From a virus, in IMG/VR virus record IMGVR_UViG_3300044712_000908, positions 1 to 50,682 of that record: a stretch of DNA of 50,682 bases. The stretch is one strand, 5' to 3'. Below the pieces are notes generated by a model. That model did no database searches, was not told the DNA's origin, and saw only the letters and a program-made list of their open reading frames with translations. The translations under genes and the position numbers were made by a program. This document shows, piece after piece, positions 18,534-26,837 of the stretch (its first letter is position 1; each line of letters opens with the position of its first letter).

Positions 18534-19004
18534 CTAGATCATCTCCGCCTTCGTCCACGGGTTGTTCTCGCCGTTGAGGCGGAAGCCCGCGGTGATGGCG
18601 CCCGCCGTGAACGTGCCGGTGCCGACCGTGTAGTAGAGCCGGAGGTACTGGTCGTTCCAGCCCGCCGGGACGTGGATCGGGAACCGGCAGTGGTAGCCGG
18701 CGACGAGGGTCGCGGCCGAGAACGTGCCGGAGAGCGGAGCCAGCACGAGGCTCGTGGTCGCGCCGAACGAGTCGTCGTCGTGCGACTGGAGCGTCACCGT
18801 GAGGGTGGCCGCGTCGGAGGTCGTGAAGGACGTGACGACCTGCACGAAGACCTCCGGCTGATTGCCGGTGAAGAAGGCGTGCCGCAGCGTGCCGTAGTGA
18901 GCCGGCATCGTGTTGGCAGCACCGAGGTCGATGATGTTGGTCGAGGCCGCAGACGACGTCACGGCCTGCGCATTGGAAAAGAGGTTCTGGAGGTCGAGGA
19001 TCAT
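18534..19004 (-). CDS. Bbp16-like capsid cement protein
   Basis: The 156-residue protein begins MILDLQNLFSNAQAVTSS and continues with STNIIDLG, the pattern of the cement protein of Bordetella phage BPP-1 (Bbp16 family), which binds the outside of the capsid to stabilise it. The body is beta-rich (LTVTLQSHDDDSF, YLRLYYTVGTGTF), fitting a jelly-roll. It lies directly after the major capsid gene, as in BPP-1. High expression is expected, and a strong hairpin follows the gene. Confidence 0.82.
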   Translation of the reverse strand: MILDLQNLFSNAQAVTSSAASTNIIDLGAANTMPAHYGTLRHAFFTGNQPEVFVQVVTSFTTSDAATLTVTLQSHDDDSFGATTSLVLAPLSGTFSAATLVAGYHCRFPIHVPAGWNDQYLRLYYTVGTGTFTAGAITAGFRLNGENNPWTKAEMI

Positions 19005-19014
19005 TGTGGTCTCC

Positions 19015-20019
19015 TTACGCCACCTGGGTCTCGGTGGAGATGATCGAATCCGTGACCCGGATCGGAATCCCCATGAAGCTGACGATGGGATGTCCGGCCG
19101 CGTTGTCGACCGTGAGCGTGTAGCTGGCCTTGTTGAGCGCGTGCTTGTGCAGCCCGGCGGCGATCTTCCGGTTGCAGTAGATCACCGTGCGGCCGGCGCT
19201 CGGATCGTTCAGCTTGTAGTAGCTGTCGATCATCCCCTGGATGAGCGTCGCCGTGGTGGTCTCGGCACCGACCGCGGACACGTCGATGTTCCCGAAGCGG
19301 ACCACGTTCCGCCAGTCCTCGACGACGAGGCCGACCTTCCACTGCCACTTCGTGATCCAGGCGGTGAACTTGTTGGTGCCGCCGGAGTCGGTCCAGAGCT
19401 GCTTGCCGAGGTCCTCGCTCGCGAGGCCGGCGGACATGCCCTTCGGGAAGATCCCGTAGACCTGCTTCGGGCCCCAGGTCACGAACCAGATCGACGTGTA
19501 GTCGCCGCCGGAGAGCGTGCCGTAGTCGTCCCAGTCCACGAAGTTCGTGGAGCAGGCGGCCGTGGTGAGGTCGGAGAAGCGCGGGGTGAGGCCCGTGAAC
19601 TTCTCAGGAGCGGTCTTGGTGGAGTGGTAGAACAGGCCGGTCGAGACCTCGTGGCCCATGGCCTGGACGAAGGCCTGGTCCTCGGAGGCGCGGAACGCGG
19701 GGCCGTTGCCGTTCAGCTCGACGAGCGCGGTGTCGACCACGGACATCCCTTCCAGCATTCCGCAGGTCTCGTCGTAGTTGTCGACCTGGCTCTTGCTGGG
19801 CGCGATGCCCTGGTTGATCATGCGCCACGAGACCGAAGGCAGTCCGGTGCGGCTCGACACCCGGTGCCCCGTGGTCAGGTTGCCCTCCTGGAACACGATG
19901 TCCTGGAGGATCGGAATGCGCTGCTGAAGCAGCTCCGCCATCTGGACGATGTTGCCGTTCGGATCCGTCCGCTTCGCCCAGTCGGCCAGGGTCGGAAGCG
20001 TATTGCCGATAGTCGCCAT
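19015..20019 (-). CDS. Major capsid protein (BPP-1 Bbp17-like, HK97 fold expected)
   Basis: The 334-residue protein starts MATIGNTLPTLADWAKRTDP, with the following NGNIVQMAELLQQRIPILQD typical of podovirus capsid proteins of the BPP-1 group. No long N-terminal scaffolding region is present; a separate scaffold gene lies immediately upstream. Gene order portal, Bbp19, scaffold, capsid, cement supports the call. The start at 20019 abuts the upstream stop. Confidence 0.85.
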   Translation of the reverse strand: MATIGNTLPTLADWAKRTDPNGNIVQMAELLQQRIPILQDIVFQEGNLTTGHRVSSRTGLPSVSWRMINQGIAPSKSQVDNYDETCGMLEGMSVVDTALVELNGNGPAFRASEDQAFVQAMGHEVSTGLFYHSTKTAPEKFTGLTPRFSDLTTAACSTNFVDWDDYGTLSGGDYTSIWFVTWGPKQVYGIFPKGMSAGLASEDLGKQLWTDSGGTNKFTAWITKWQWKVGLVVEDWRNVVRFGNIDVSAVGAETTTATLIQGMIDSYYKLNDPSAGRTVIYCNRKIAAGLHKHALNKASYTLTVDNAAGHPIVSFMGIPIRVTDSIISTETQVA

Positions 20020-20697
20020 TTACTGCTCCTTGGGGAACATGGTGGGATACATCGCCTTCAGCCTGTCCTGCTCGGTCTGCTTCGGGGCCGGCGGAGTGCC
20101 GTGACCGCCAGCGAAGGTGTCTTCGCTGAGAGTCTTCCCGACACGTGCGAAGAAGCGGACGATCTCCGGGTGGTTGCCGAGGCCGGAGGTCTGGAGGGCG
20201 TCACGGAGAGCGGGCGTGCCGTACTTGTCGATGGCGCGCTTCGCGCTCGCGAGAACGACCGGGAGCCGCTCGCCGCCGATCTCGGGATCGGCGCGGGAGG
20301 CCTTGGCCCAGTCCGCCTTCATCTGCGCCCAGCTCTGCTTTGCCTTCGCAGAGGCATCGGAGAGCTGCGCAGCGTACAGGTCCAGAGCTTCCTGGGCCTG
20401 TTCTTGGGAGAGCTTCTTCGCTTCCGCGAACTGCTTGAACTTCACGAACCCGGGGTCATCTGCATTGACGCCGACCGGAGGCTTCAGTTGGAGGGGCTGC
20501 CCAGGAGGTGGTGTGCCTTTCGGCTCGTCCTTGGGTGGCTCTCCTTCCCCTGTCAGGAGCGTCGTCTCCTCCGGCGGCTTCTCCGGAGGCTTGGCCTGCG
20601 CAGCCGGCTTCGCCGGATCCGCAGGAGGTGGTGCCGCCTTCTCGGTGGAAGGCGGAGGATCGGTGAGGAGGGTCTGCTGCTTCGGATCGTCAGGCAT
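20020..20697 (-). CDS. Capsid scaffold protein
   Basis: The 225-residue protein has a proline/lysine/glutamate-rich disordered N-terminal third, then a helical, charged region (FKQFAEAKKLSQEQAQEALD) and a lysine-containing C-terminal tail (DRLKAMYPTMFPKEQ) of the kind that contacts capsid subunits. Position directly before the major capsid gene is diagnostic. ATG 20697 overlaps the preceding gene by 8 bases. No protease domain is seen in it. Confidence 0.8.
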   Translation of the reverse strand: MPDDPKQQTLLTDPPPSTEKAAPPPADPAKPAAQAKPPEKPPEETTLLTGEGEPPKDEPKGTPPPGQPLQLKPPVGVNADDPGFVKFKQFAEAKKLSQEQAQEALDLYAAQLSDASAKAKQSWAQMKADWAKASRADPEIGGERLPVVLASAKRAIDKYGTPALRDALQTSGLGNHPEIVRFFARVGKTLSEDTFAGGHGTPPAPKQTEQDRLKAMYPTMFPKEQ

Positions 20698-21058
20698 CGT
20701 TGTCCTCGGTGACGGCCTTGGAGGCGGAGGAGCGGATCTCGTTGTCCGCGCGCAGCCGCTTGAAGTGCTCCGCCTCCATGAGCGCGTACTGCTCCGGGGC
20801 ATAGAGCTTCACGAGGTCGGACAGGGTCGCCGCTCCCCAGCGCCGGCCTTCCCAGAGCGCAGCCGTGCGCTCGGAAGTGTCGCCTGCGCAGACAGCCTGG
20901 AGCCCGAGCAGGTCGAAGATGATGTGGTGCATCAGGATCCGGCCCTGTTCGGACTTCATCGCGTCCTGGATGGCAGTCTCGACGCGCTGCGAACGCAGCC
21001 GGTCGTTCTCGCGGATCCGGCCCTGGGCGGCCTCGTTGGAGAGGTGGCCGTTTTTCAC
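20690..21058 (-). CDS. Bbp19-like protein
   Basis: This 122-residue helical protein has the pattern of the Bbp19 family: EQGRILMHHIIFDLLGLQAV, then EGRRWGAATLSDLVKL and YALMEAEH. Members lie between portal and scaffold in BPP-1-like podoviruses; their role is not established. The gene overlaps the portal gene by four bases (ATGA), so the two are translationally coupled. Confidence 0.75.
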   Translation of the reverse strand: MKNGHLSNEAAQGRIRENDRLRSQRVETAIQDAMKSEQGRILMHHIIFDLLGLQAVCAGDTSERTAALWEGRRWGAATLSDLVKLYAPEQYALMEAEHFKRLRADNEIRSSASKAVTEDNDA

Positions 21059-22887
21059 TGGCTCATTCCGGGTACGGGGGCGGCCCCGATGGAGGCCATG
21101 AGGCGCTGAAGGGCGCTGTCTTGATCGAGCTTCGTGTCGCCGAGGTCCTTCGTGGCGGCGGCGACGCCCGGAGCATTCTCGGCCGCCTGCTGCTGCTGCT
21201 GGGCAGCGGCGCGCTGCTGGCGAATCTGGTCGACGGCCTGCTGTGTACGCAGCAGAGTCGGGTCCACGCCGACCATCTCTGCGTAGTCGGTGATGATCTT
21301 GTCGGCGTCGAGCTTGTCGACGATGTCCGGCATGACCTTCGACATGTTGAGGGAGAGCTGAAGGAGTCGCTCGACGGCAGCGGTGCCGACGAGCTTCTGG
21401 GCCTTCGACATGACCGAGAGGTACTCGACCTTGATCTCGGTGCCGCGAAGCTCCTGCGGCGGGGGCGGGAGCAGGCCCCGGCGGACCATGACGTTGAAGA
21501 CGCGCTCGATCATCGGGTCGAGCAGCTCGTCCTGGATGCGCTCCAGGGTCGGCCCGAGCTGAAGCATCTTCTCCTCGTGGCGCTCGACGATTTCCCGAGC
21601 AGTCGCGGGGATGTTCCGGTCGTCGTTGGTGATGGCGAGCCAGAGGTCCGCGTAGAACGCGGCGTTGATCCTGGCCTCGTGCTCCTTCACCGACAGGTCG
21701 AGGAACTGGACTGCCTGCGGAGAGATGACCATGGCCGGCTCGAAGGTCGTGCCAGGGCCGAGCGTGTCGAGGTAGGTGACGTCTCCGGGAAGCAGGGAAG
21801 CTCGCTGGTTACGCAGCGAGGAAGGCGCCTTCATGGGCGGGTTCACGATCTTGTCGATCGCCTGGGCCTTGCGCTTTTCGTAGAGCTGGAGGGCCTTGGC
21901 ATCGCCGAGGGCGTTCATGCCCGGGGAGCTGCCGTAGACGTCCTCGCCGGTGATCTCCCAGCGGGGGCACATGACGGGCCACTCGTTGAAGCCGCCCTCG
22001 TAGAGGACGCCGTCGGACTCGTCGGCGTTCTTCTCGATCCAGAGGGAGCGCCAGGGCATCTCGGTCGGTGCGTAGACCTTGCCCTGCATCTGGGGCCGGG
22101 CGCGGGGCATGTCGGCGCTTTCGCGCTCGGGCGTCATGTCCGGGCCCATGTCCTGTCCGGTGGGCTCGGCTTCGGAGGCAGGCGGGTTCTCGACCTTGGG
22201 CAGGACGTCCATCTCGTCCTGGTCGGGAAGCTCCTCCTCGTCCTGCCAGCGTGGCTCGACGACATGGACGAGGTCGACCCATTCGTCGTAGCGGCCGTGC
22301 TCGAAGGCTTCGCGGACGTGGCGGGAGACGCGGCTCTTGCCGAAGCGGCGGACGGTCTGCTCGACCGTCATGCTGATCTCGCGGTAGATCGTGTCGACGG
22401 CGAGACGGTGGGAGGAGGCCAGGCAGTATTGGCCGATGGGGAGGACGTAGGCGCGGATGACGTCTTCCTCGTCCTCCTCGATGATCATGGCCGTGGTGCC
22501 GAAGGTGCCGAGGTCGCCGTAGACGAGAGGCAGGGCGTTGTAGAGGTTCGACCGGGCGAAGGTCTCCTCCATCCGGCGCTGCACCTCCTGGAGCCAGCCG
22601 AGCACAGCCGGCGTGCGCACGAAGCCGGGCGCAGCGAGCCGGAACCACGGGCGCGCGGGCGAGGTGATGCCCGACATCATCCCGGACGAGAGGGTCCGGA
22701 CCGCCCGAAGGGGGGTGTTGTTGACGATGTTGGAGTTCTTCTTCTGGCCGCGGTTGCGGTCGGCCTGAAGGAAGCGGGGGCGACGAGGAGCGAGCTGCTC
22801 TCCCAGCTCACGCCAGTGGTCGAGCCAGGAGGACCGCTCGTTCACGAGGTTCGCCCAGCGGGCGAGGACCCTGCCGCGTGCGCTCAT
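21055..22887 (-). CDS. Portal (head-tail connector) protein
   Basis: It is a 610-residue protein of the T7-like head-tail connector family. It opens with a helix (RGRVLARWANLVNERSSW), then NSNIVNNTPLRAVRTLSSGM and SPARPWFRLA, all typical of podovirus portals that form the dodecameric DNA channel. The C-terminal 60 residues are glutamine/alanine-rich and may form the barrel. I choose ATG 22887, which overlaps the upstream stop as ATGA, rather than an earlier in-frame start inside that gene. Confidence 0.9.
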   Translation of the reverse strand: MSARGRVLARWANLVNERSSWLDHWRELGEQLAPRRPRFLQADRNRGQKKNSNIVNNTPLRAVRTLSSGMMSGITSPARPWFRLAAPGFVRTPAVLGWLQEVQRRMEETFARSNLYNALPLVYGDLGTFGTTAMIIEEDEEDVIRAYVLPIGQYCLASSHRLAVDTIYREISMTVEQTVRRFGKSRVSRHVREAFEHGRYDEWVDLVHVVEPRWQDEEELPDQDEMDVLPKVENPPASEAEPTGQDMGPDMTPERESADMPRARPQMQGKVYAPTEMPWRSLWIEKNADESDGVLYEGGFNEWPVMCPRWEITGEDVYGSSPGMNALGDAKALQLYEKRKAQAIDKIVNPPMKAPSSLRNQRASLLPGDVTYLDTLGPGTTFEPAMVISPQAVQFLDLSVKEHEARINAAFYADLWLAITNDDRNIPATAREIVERHEEKMLQLGPTLERIQDELLDPMIERVFNVMVRRGLLPPPPQELRGTEIKVEYLSVMSKAQKLVGTAAVERLLQLSLNMSKVMPDIVDKLDADKIITDYAEMVGVDPTLLRTQQAVDQIRQQRAAAQQQQQAAENAPGVAAATKDLGDTKLDQDSALQRLMASIGAAPVPGMSQ

Positions 22888-23477
22888 GCCCTGTGCCTCC
22901 GACCAGCGCCACGACCCACCCACACGTCGATGGGCTCCATGTCGAGCGGCTCAATGGCCGGCGTCGAACCGCCTCCATCGGAGTTGTCGGCTGTGTTCGG
23001 AGGCGGAGCCTCTCGGAAACCCGGAGGCGGAGCAGTCACGCTGCCAGGCGGGGGAGCGGTCCTGAAGCCGGGAGTGGGAGCCGGGGTCTGGATCCAGGAC
23101 GGGAGGTCCATGGTCTTCCAGTTCGGCAGGGTGGACTTGGGCCACGGCTGGCCCTCGATGCCACGGGCGCCGATGAGGTAGGTGTCGCGGTAGCCTCGAC
23201 GTCCCTGTGTGTCCAGGTAAGAGCGGGACCGCATGGCTTCGGCAGCGACGGAGAACGGGTCGTTCTGGGACAGGTCTTCCATGGCCGCGTCGTTCTCTGC
23301 TTTCGCAGCCTCGGCGCTCTCGCGTGCCATGTCCTCGATGCCGCCGTTGTTGAGGCTTGTGTCGATGCCGCCGGAAAGGCCGCCGAACACGTAGCCAAGC
23401 AGGGGGTCGCCGCCGCCGAAGATGGCGCCGGCCAGGTTCCCGCTCCCCCAATGCAGCGGATTCCAGTCGAACCCCAT
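22884..23477 (-). CDS. Terminase-portal linker protein, unknown (197 aa)
   Basis: The N-terminus is Gly-rich and hydrophobic (LAGAIFGGGDPLLGYVFGGL), followed by an acidic helix (EDMARESAEAAKAENDAAME). The C-terminal 70 residues are a proline-rich low-complexity tail with repeats of the type APPPGFR. Comparable Gly-rich proteins occur between terminase and portal in podoviruses. It could be a minor virion protein. Start and upstream stop overlap by one base. Confidence 0.6.
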   Translation of the reverse strand: MGFDWNPLHWGSGNLAGAIFGGGDPLLGYVFGGLSGGIDTSLNNGGIEDMARESAEAAKAENDAAMEDLSQNDPFSVAAEAMRSRSYLDTQGRRGYRDTYLIGARGIEGQPWPKSTLPNWKTMDLPSWIQTPAPTPGFRTAPPPGSVTAPPPGFREAPPPNTADNSDGGGSTPAIEPLDMEPIDVWVGRGAGRRHRA

Positions 23478-24931
23478 CAGGCGGCTCCTGCTAGGCCATC
23501 AGCCATCGGGTCGTATTCCCAGCGTACACTGTCAGAATGTACTCCCATTCGGGAGACGAAATCATCCGGGCGCCCTGCCGCAGCGACGGGGAGGGCGAAG
23601 GTAAGGGCGAGGGCGTCTGCCTCGTCTGGGGAGGGCTGGCCGCGCTTCTTCAGCTCGTCCTTGGTCTCCAGGGTGAGCCGGGAGTTACGGGAGAACTTGT
23701 AGACCGGGGCGGTCATCCCGGCGATTAGCTCCGGGATGTTCGGGATGCAGCCGCGGTCCTTCACCCAGGCGGCCATCTTCCACCACATCTCGGCTCGCCT
23801 GTTCTCGAAGCGCGTTGCCTCCATCGCCCGGCCACCGAACTCGATGCCCGTCGCGTCGTAGCCGAGCTGCCTCACCCGGTCCACTACGCCAGCCCCCAGA
23901 CCTGTCTGGTCGACGAAGATCCTCTGGGGCTTCCACTCGATGATGGCCTGGACGACGCAGTCAGCCAGTTCCATGAGGTCCAGGTCTCGGTAGACCCGGG
24001 GCCGGTAGGACACGGGGCCCTGGCGGAGGAACAGGACGGACTGGTCATCGCCGAAGCGAGCGCAGTCGACACCGAGTACCCGGGGCTCGAAGGCGAACTC
24101 GTCCTCTCGGACGACCCGCCTTGCGGCGGTCATCGCCTCCTCGGGGCCGATGAGCTTGTCGGCCTGCGCTGGCGGGAACTTCCCGAACACGTTCACCAGT
24201 ACCCAGGGGTTGTCTCGACCCCACATCTCGATTTGCTGCCTCGCCCAGTCCACCGAAATCCGCGGCGCTCGCAGCGGATCGTCCGGGTCCCCCGTGATCT
24301 CCTTCACCCACCACCGACCCCGGTCACTCGTGCAGATGCGCCAAAGAGGTCCCTCCGTTCGGGTGGGGTTTCCCGCACACCACAGCTTCGTCTCCACCCC
24401 TGTAGAAAGTGCAGCCTCCGCAGCAACGACCACCCCTTCTGGGTAGTCCGAGACCTCATCCAGCAGGAGCAGGACGTAGTCGCCGTGGATGCCGGCCATG
24501 GCGTTCGCCTGCTGGCTCTGGTCAGCGTCCTTGGCCCAGCCTCTCGCCGAGATGAACCAGGTATCCGGATGGTCCCGAGCCGAAATCCGCTGCGATGTCT
24601 GGTCGAACAGCTCTTGCAGCAACGGACTCTTGGCCCGCCACTTCGCGAACTCCGTCCACAGCCCGTCCCGCAGGTTGTCCGCCGTGATGCTGGAGCACAC
24701 CACCTTCGGGTGTGGCCGCGTCAGCATGAAGTTCCAGCCGCACCAGGCCAGCACCGTCGTCTTCCCTGGCCCCTTGCACGCCTTCAGCGCCCCGCGCTGG
24801 TGCTTCGCGAACGCATCCAACACCTCAAGCTGCCAGCCGTCCGGCTCTACCTGGAACAGCTCCCGCACCATCTTCGCCGGGCTCGCTCGCCATTCGGCGA
24901 GCTTCCCCTGCGCGTTCGAGAGCGTCGTCAC
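23477..24931 (-). CDS. terL: Terminase large subunit
   Basis: The 484-residue packaging motor carries Walker A KGPGKTT at residues 53-59, Walker B LLLLDE with D158-E159, and a C-terminal RNase H-like nuclease with acidic residues in GVDCARFGDD (D289) and FVDQTGLGAG (D341), plus a late DEADA motif. The ATPase translocates DNA through the portal and the nuclease cuts the concatemer. It starts with GTG at 24931, immediately after the TAG of the small subunit, so initiation is probably coupled. Confidence 0.93.
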   Translation of the reverse strand: MTTLSNAQGKLAEWRASPAKMVRELFQVEPDGWQLEVLDAFAKHQRGALKACKGPGKTTVLAWCGWNFMLTRPHPKVVCSSITADNLRDGLWTEFAKWRAKSPLLQELFDQTSQRISARDHPDTWFISARGWAKDADQSQQANAMAGIHGDYVLLLLDEVSDYPEGVVVAAEAALSTGVETKLWCAGNPTRTEGPLWRICTSDRGRWWVKEITGDPDDPLRAPRISVDWARQQIEMWGRDNPWVLVNVFGKFPPAQADKLIGPEEAMTAARRVVREDEFAFEPRVLGVDCARFGDDQSVLFLRQGPVSYRPRVYRDLDLMELADCVVQAIIEWKPQRIFVDQTGLGAGVVDRVRQLGYDATGIEFGGRAMEATRFENRRAEMWWKMAAWVKDRGCIPNIPELIAGMTAPVYKFSRNSRLTLETKDELKKRGQPSPDEADALALTFALPVAAAGRPDDFVSRMGVHSDSVRWEYDPMADGLAGAA

Positions 24932-25519
24932 CTAACCCTCATCCCCGTCGACAAGGGGGTTACAACCATCCCCCGAAAGAGGTAGGGAGTCTGAAAGTTG
25001 GTTTGCGTTGGGAGGAAGGGCCCCCGGGGCGGGGCGGGCATCCATGTTCTGGGCCCCACCCCCCCTGTCCGCCTGCTGCGCGGGCGCACCCCCGTCGTGC
25101 GCATGGCCCGACTCTGTCGGGCTGCATGGCTCAGGCTGCCCGTCTGCTGCTTGAGCAGCAGGTAGGACGAGGGCATCGACGACATGCAGCTCTCTCTGCT
25201 TAGGCAGAGAGCCCATGACCAAGGCCTCAAGCGTCACCCTCTGGGTGACGTTCACCTGGGTCGAGTGTCGGCCCAGCATGTTCTCAAGCATCAAGGCTCC
25301 AGCCTTGATGACGTTCGCTCCATGCGCAGGCGGAATCTCGCAGCGCACGACGCGCATCAGCATGCGCTCGACCTCCATCGCGACCTTCTGCTTTTCCGGA
25401 GGAAAAGCAGCGGGATCGGCCCGAATGTCGAGAACCTGGTTGTGAACGCTCTCAAGAGCGTTCCACATGGCCCGTTGACCATTCGCAGCCCGAGGCCGAC
25501 CAGTCGTCCCTCTGGGACG
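24885..25519 (-). repeat. Cluster of perfect small-loop inverted repeats in terS and the start of terL
   Basis: Perfect arms with loops of 2-7 nt occur at 24885-24902 (7 bp), 25084-25102 (6), 25106-25122 (7), 25144-25161 (8), 25192-25211 (8), 25232-25250 (8), 25289-25310 (10), 25352-25367 (6), 25388-25410 (10), 25444-25463 (9) and 25505-25519 (6). Three have loop AGA as read on the transcript (25106, 25232, 25505). The arm sequences all differ, so this is not a simple copied repeat. Confidence 0.85.
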
Positions 25520-25552
25520 GCCAGAGCCCGGTCGACGTCCACCACGCGGCAT
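24932..25552 (-). CDS. terS: Terminase small subunit (candidate)
   Basis: The 206-residue protein directly precedes terL. The basic N-terminus (MPRGGRRPGSGRPRGTTGRP) is a common opening of small terminases. It is followed by a helical region (AMWNALESVHNQVL, EKQKVAMEVERMLMRVV) and a disordered C-terminal third. ATG 25552 is preferred over a TTG nine codons upstream. The coding sequence is unusual in holding at least nine perfect short inverted repeats. DNA recognition at a packaging site is the expected role; assignment rests on position and N-terminal pattern. Confidence 0.72.
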   Translation of the reverse strand: MPRGGRRPGSGRPRGTTGRPRAANGQRAMWNALESVHNQVLDIRADPAAFPPEKQKVAMEVERMLMRVVRCEIPPAHGANVIKAGALMLENMLGRHSTQVNVTQRVTLEALVMGSLPKQRELHVVDALVLPAAQAADGQPEPCSPTESGHAHDGGAPAQQADRGGGAQNMDARPAPGALPPNANQLSDSLPLSGDGCNPLVDGDEG

Positions 25553-25959
25553 TCGAGCCCTCGCGCACGTGAGAATCAAACAGCGTTTGATTCTCCGGCT
25601 GATTCATACAGCGGCCCTATGCTGACAGCATAGGGAGCCGGAATCAAGCGACCCGATGGTCACGTATGGCGGTAGCCATACGTGTATGGTCATTTGAGGA
25701 GCATCTACGGAGTAGATGCTGCGCCGCGTCAAGGTTGGGCTGACTCAAAACGCGGGAGCGATGCGCGACATTGAGCTACGCGCGACAACCTGACCAGCGC
25801 GCAGGCGGCGCGATTGCGTGTGTGTTTTGAGGCCAGAATCGACGCTACATAGTAGCGTCCCAAAAGGGATGCTGGACGGGGTGCCCCGGCTCTGCAAGGG
25901 TCGGCGGCGCAGCACCCCACGACGTCGCCCGGCAAGCCCGGGCAGAAAGCGAGCCGCAA
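25553..25959. other. Divergent intergenic region with five hairpins
   Basis: The 407-nt gap between the late minus-strand and early plus-strand blocks has no convincing gene. It holds perfect inverted repeats at 25571-25595 (10-bp arms, 5-nt loop), 25615-25635 (9, loop GAC), 25661-25684 (10, 4-nt loop), 25700-25720 (9, loop GGA) and 25841-25859 (8, loop ATA), plus a small TCCC-AAAA-GGGA. Promoters for both blocks should lie here, but no convincing -35/-10 pair stands out. A regulatory, origin or packaging role is possible. Confidence 0.8.
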
Positions 25960-26772
25960 ATGGCCGACACGACGCAGCCCACGACCACGACGCAGACGCA
26001 GAGCACCCCCGCTCCCGTGAGCGTTCTCCTGATGGGGCGGTTTGGAACGATGCCGTCCGACAGGGCGTACCCGCTGAGCCCGGAGGGCTGGAGCGCGCTG
26101 TGGGCAGACGTCCGGGCAGAGCGCGCCACGGGCTGGAAGCCCGACACGGCGGAGCAGGCTGCCATCGACGCAGCGTACAAGGCCGGCAAGGCGGCGGGGC
26201 TGGGCAGGCAGGCGAAGGCGCCCACGTCGCCGGAGGCGAAGGCCACGACGGCGAAGGCCACGGGGCGGAGCCGCAAGGCTCGGACGGAGCGACTGCCCTC
26301 CGGGCAGCACGTGGTTCTCGGGGTCTTCCACAGCCCGGAAGGCTCGCCGGGAGCCCAGAGGGTCTACCGGCGCTGGTTCAAGACCGCGGGTGAGGCCTAC
26401 GAGGCCGTGGACGTGACGCTGGAGGCCCTCCGGGCCCAGATGGACAAGGCCGGGACCAAGAGCGGCATGTTGACCATCACGGTCAAGGACTACCTGCTGA
26501 ACGAGACCTGGACCATGAAGGTCCCGGTGTCGAACGAGGGGAAGGAGTCCTACTCCTTCAAGCAGGTGGCGAAGCTGGCCCCCAAGGCTCCCCCGGCGAA
26601 GCCGGCCCCGACCGTCAAGGTGGCGAAGCCCGTCGCGAAGCCCGCCCCCCGCTTCCAGCGGGCCGCGAAGCCGCAGAGCCCGAACGCGGACATCAAGAGC
26701 GCCCTGAAGGCCGCGCTCCAGGGGCTCGCCGCGACCCAGGCCGCCATCATGGCGGCGGTCAACGCCCTCTAG
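25960..26772 (+). CDS. First early gene, unknown function (270 aa)
   Basis: The protein has a Thr/Gln-rich N-terminus and a segment (SPEGWSALWADVRAERATGW) near residue 47. A basic Ala/Lys linker follows at about residues 85-110, then a small beta-rich domain (HVVLGVFHSPEG, GMLTITVKDYLLNETWTM). It ends in a Pro/Lys/Ala tail like histone-type basic proteins. It may bind nucleic acid. The ribosome site is weak. A hairpin (26770-26784) spans its stop codon. No family was recognised. Confidence 0.65.
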   Translation: MADTTQPTTTTQTQSTPAPVSVLLMGRFGTMPSDRAYPLSPEGWSALWADVRAERATGWKPDTAEQAAIDAAYKAGKAAGLGRQAKAPTSPEAKATTAKATGRSRKARTERLPSGQHVVLGVFHSPEGSPGAQRVYRRWFKTAGEAYEAVDVTLEALRAQMDKAGTKSGMLTITVKDYLLNETWTMKVPVSNEGKESYSFKQVAKLAPKAPPAKPAPTVKVAKPVAKPAPRFQRAAKPQSPNADIKSALKAALQGLAATQAAIMAAVNAL

Positions 26773-26784
26773 TCCAGAGGACTA
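26770..26784 (+). promoter_or_regulatory. Stem-AGA-stem hairpin over a stop codon
   Basis: TAGTCC / GGACTA is perfect with loop AGA, and the 5' arm contains the TAG stop of the 25960-26772 gene. Just downstream (about 26791-26818) a second, imperfect 10-bp hairpin lies before the next gene. Confidence 0.6.
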
Positions 26785-26823
26785 CAGCGCCGAGAGGGGC
26801 TCGATAGGGCCTCTCTCGACGCT

Positions 26824-26836
26824 TGTCCGGAGGACA
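26824..26836 (+). promoter_or_regulatory. Hairpin TGTCC-GGA-GGACA containing the ribosome site
   Basis: The Shine-Dalgarno GGAGG is formed by the loop and the start of the 3' arm. The ATG at 26838 follows by one base, so folding would mask the site and could tune translation of the first GYLV-family gene. Confidence 0.5.
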
Positions 26837-26837
26837 C

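Noticed and set aside
17000-25552. Possible diversity-generating retroelement, as in Bordetella phage BPP-1
   Set aside because: The capsid module resembles BPP-1, but no reverse transcriptase frame and no template/variable repeat pair was found anywhere in the window.
24885-25860. CRISPR array
   Set aside because: The palindromes have different arm sequences and no constant repeat with regular spacers; they are independent hairpins.
25553-25959. tRNA gene or attachment site
   Set aside because: No cloverleaf with T-loop GTTC and acceptor stem could be built, and no integrase is encoded.
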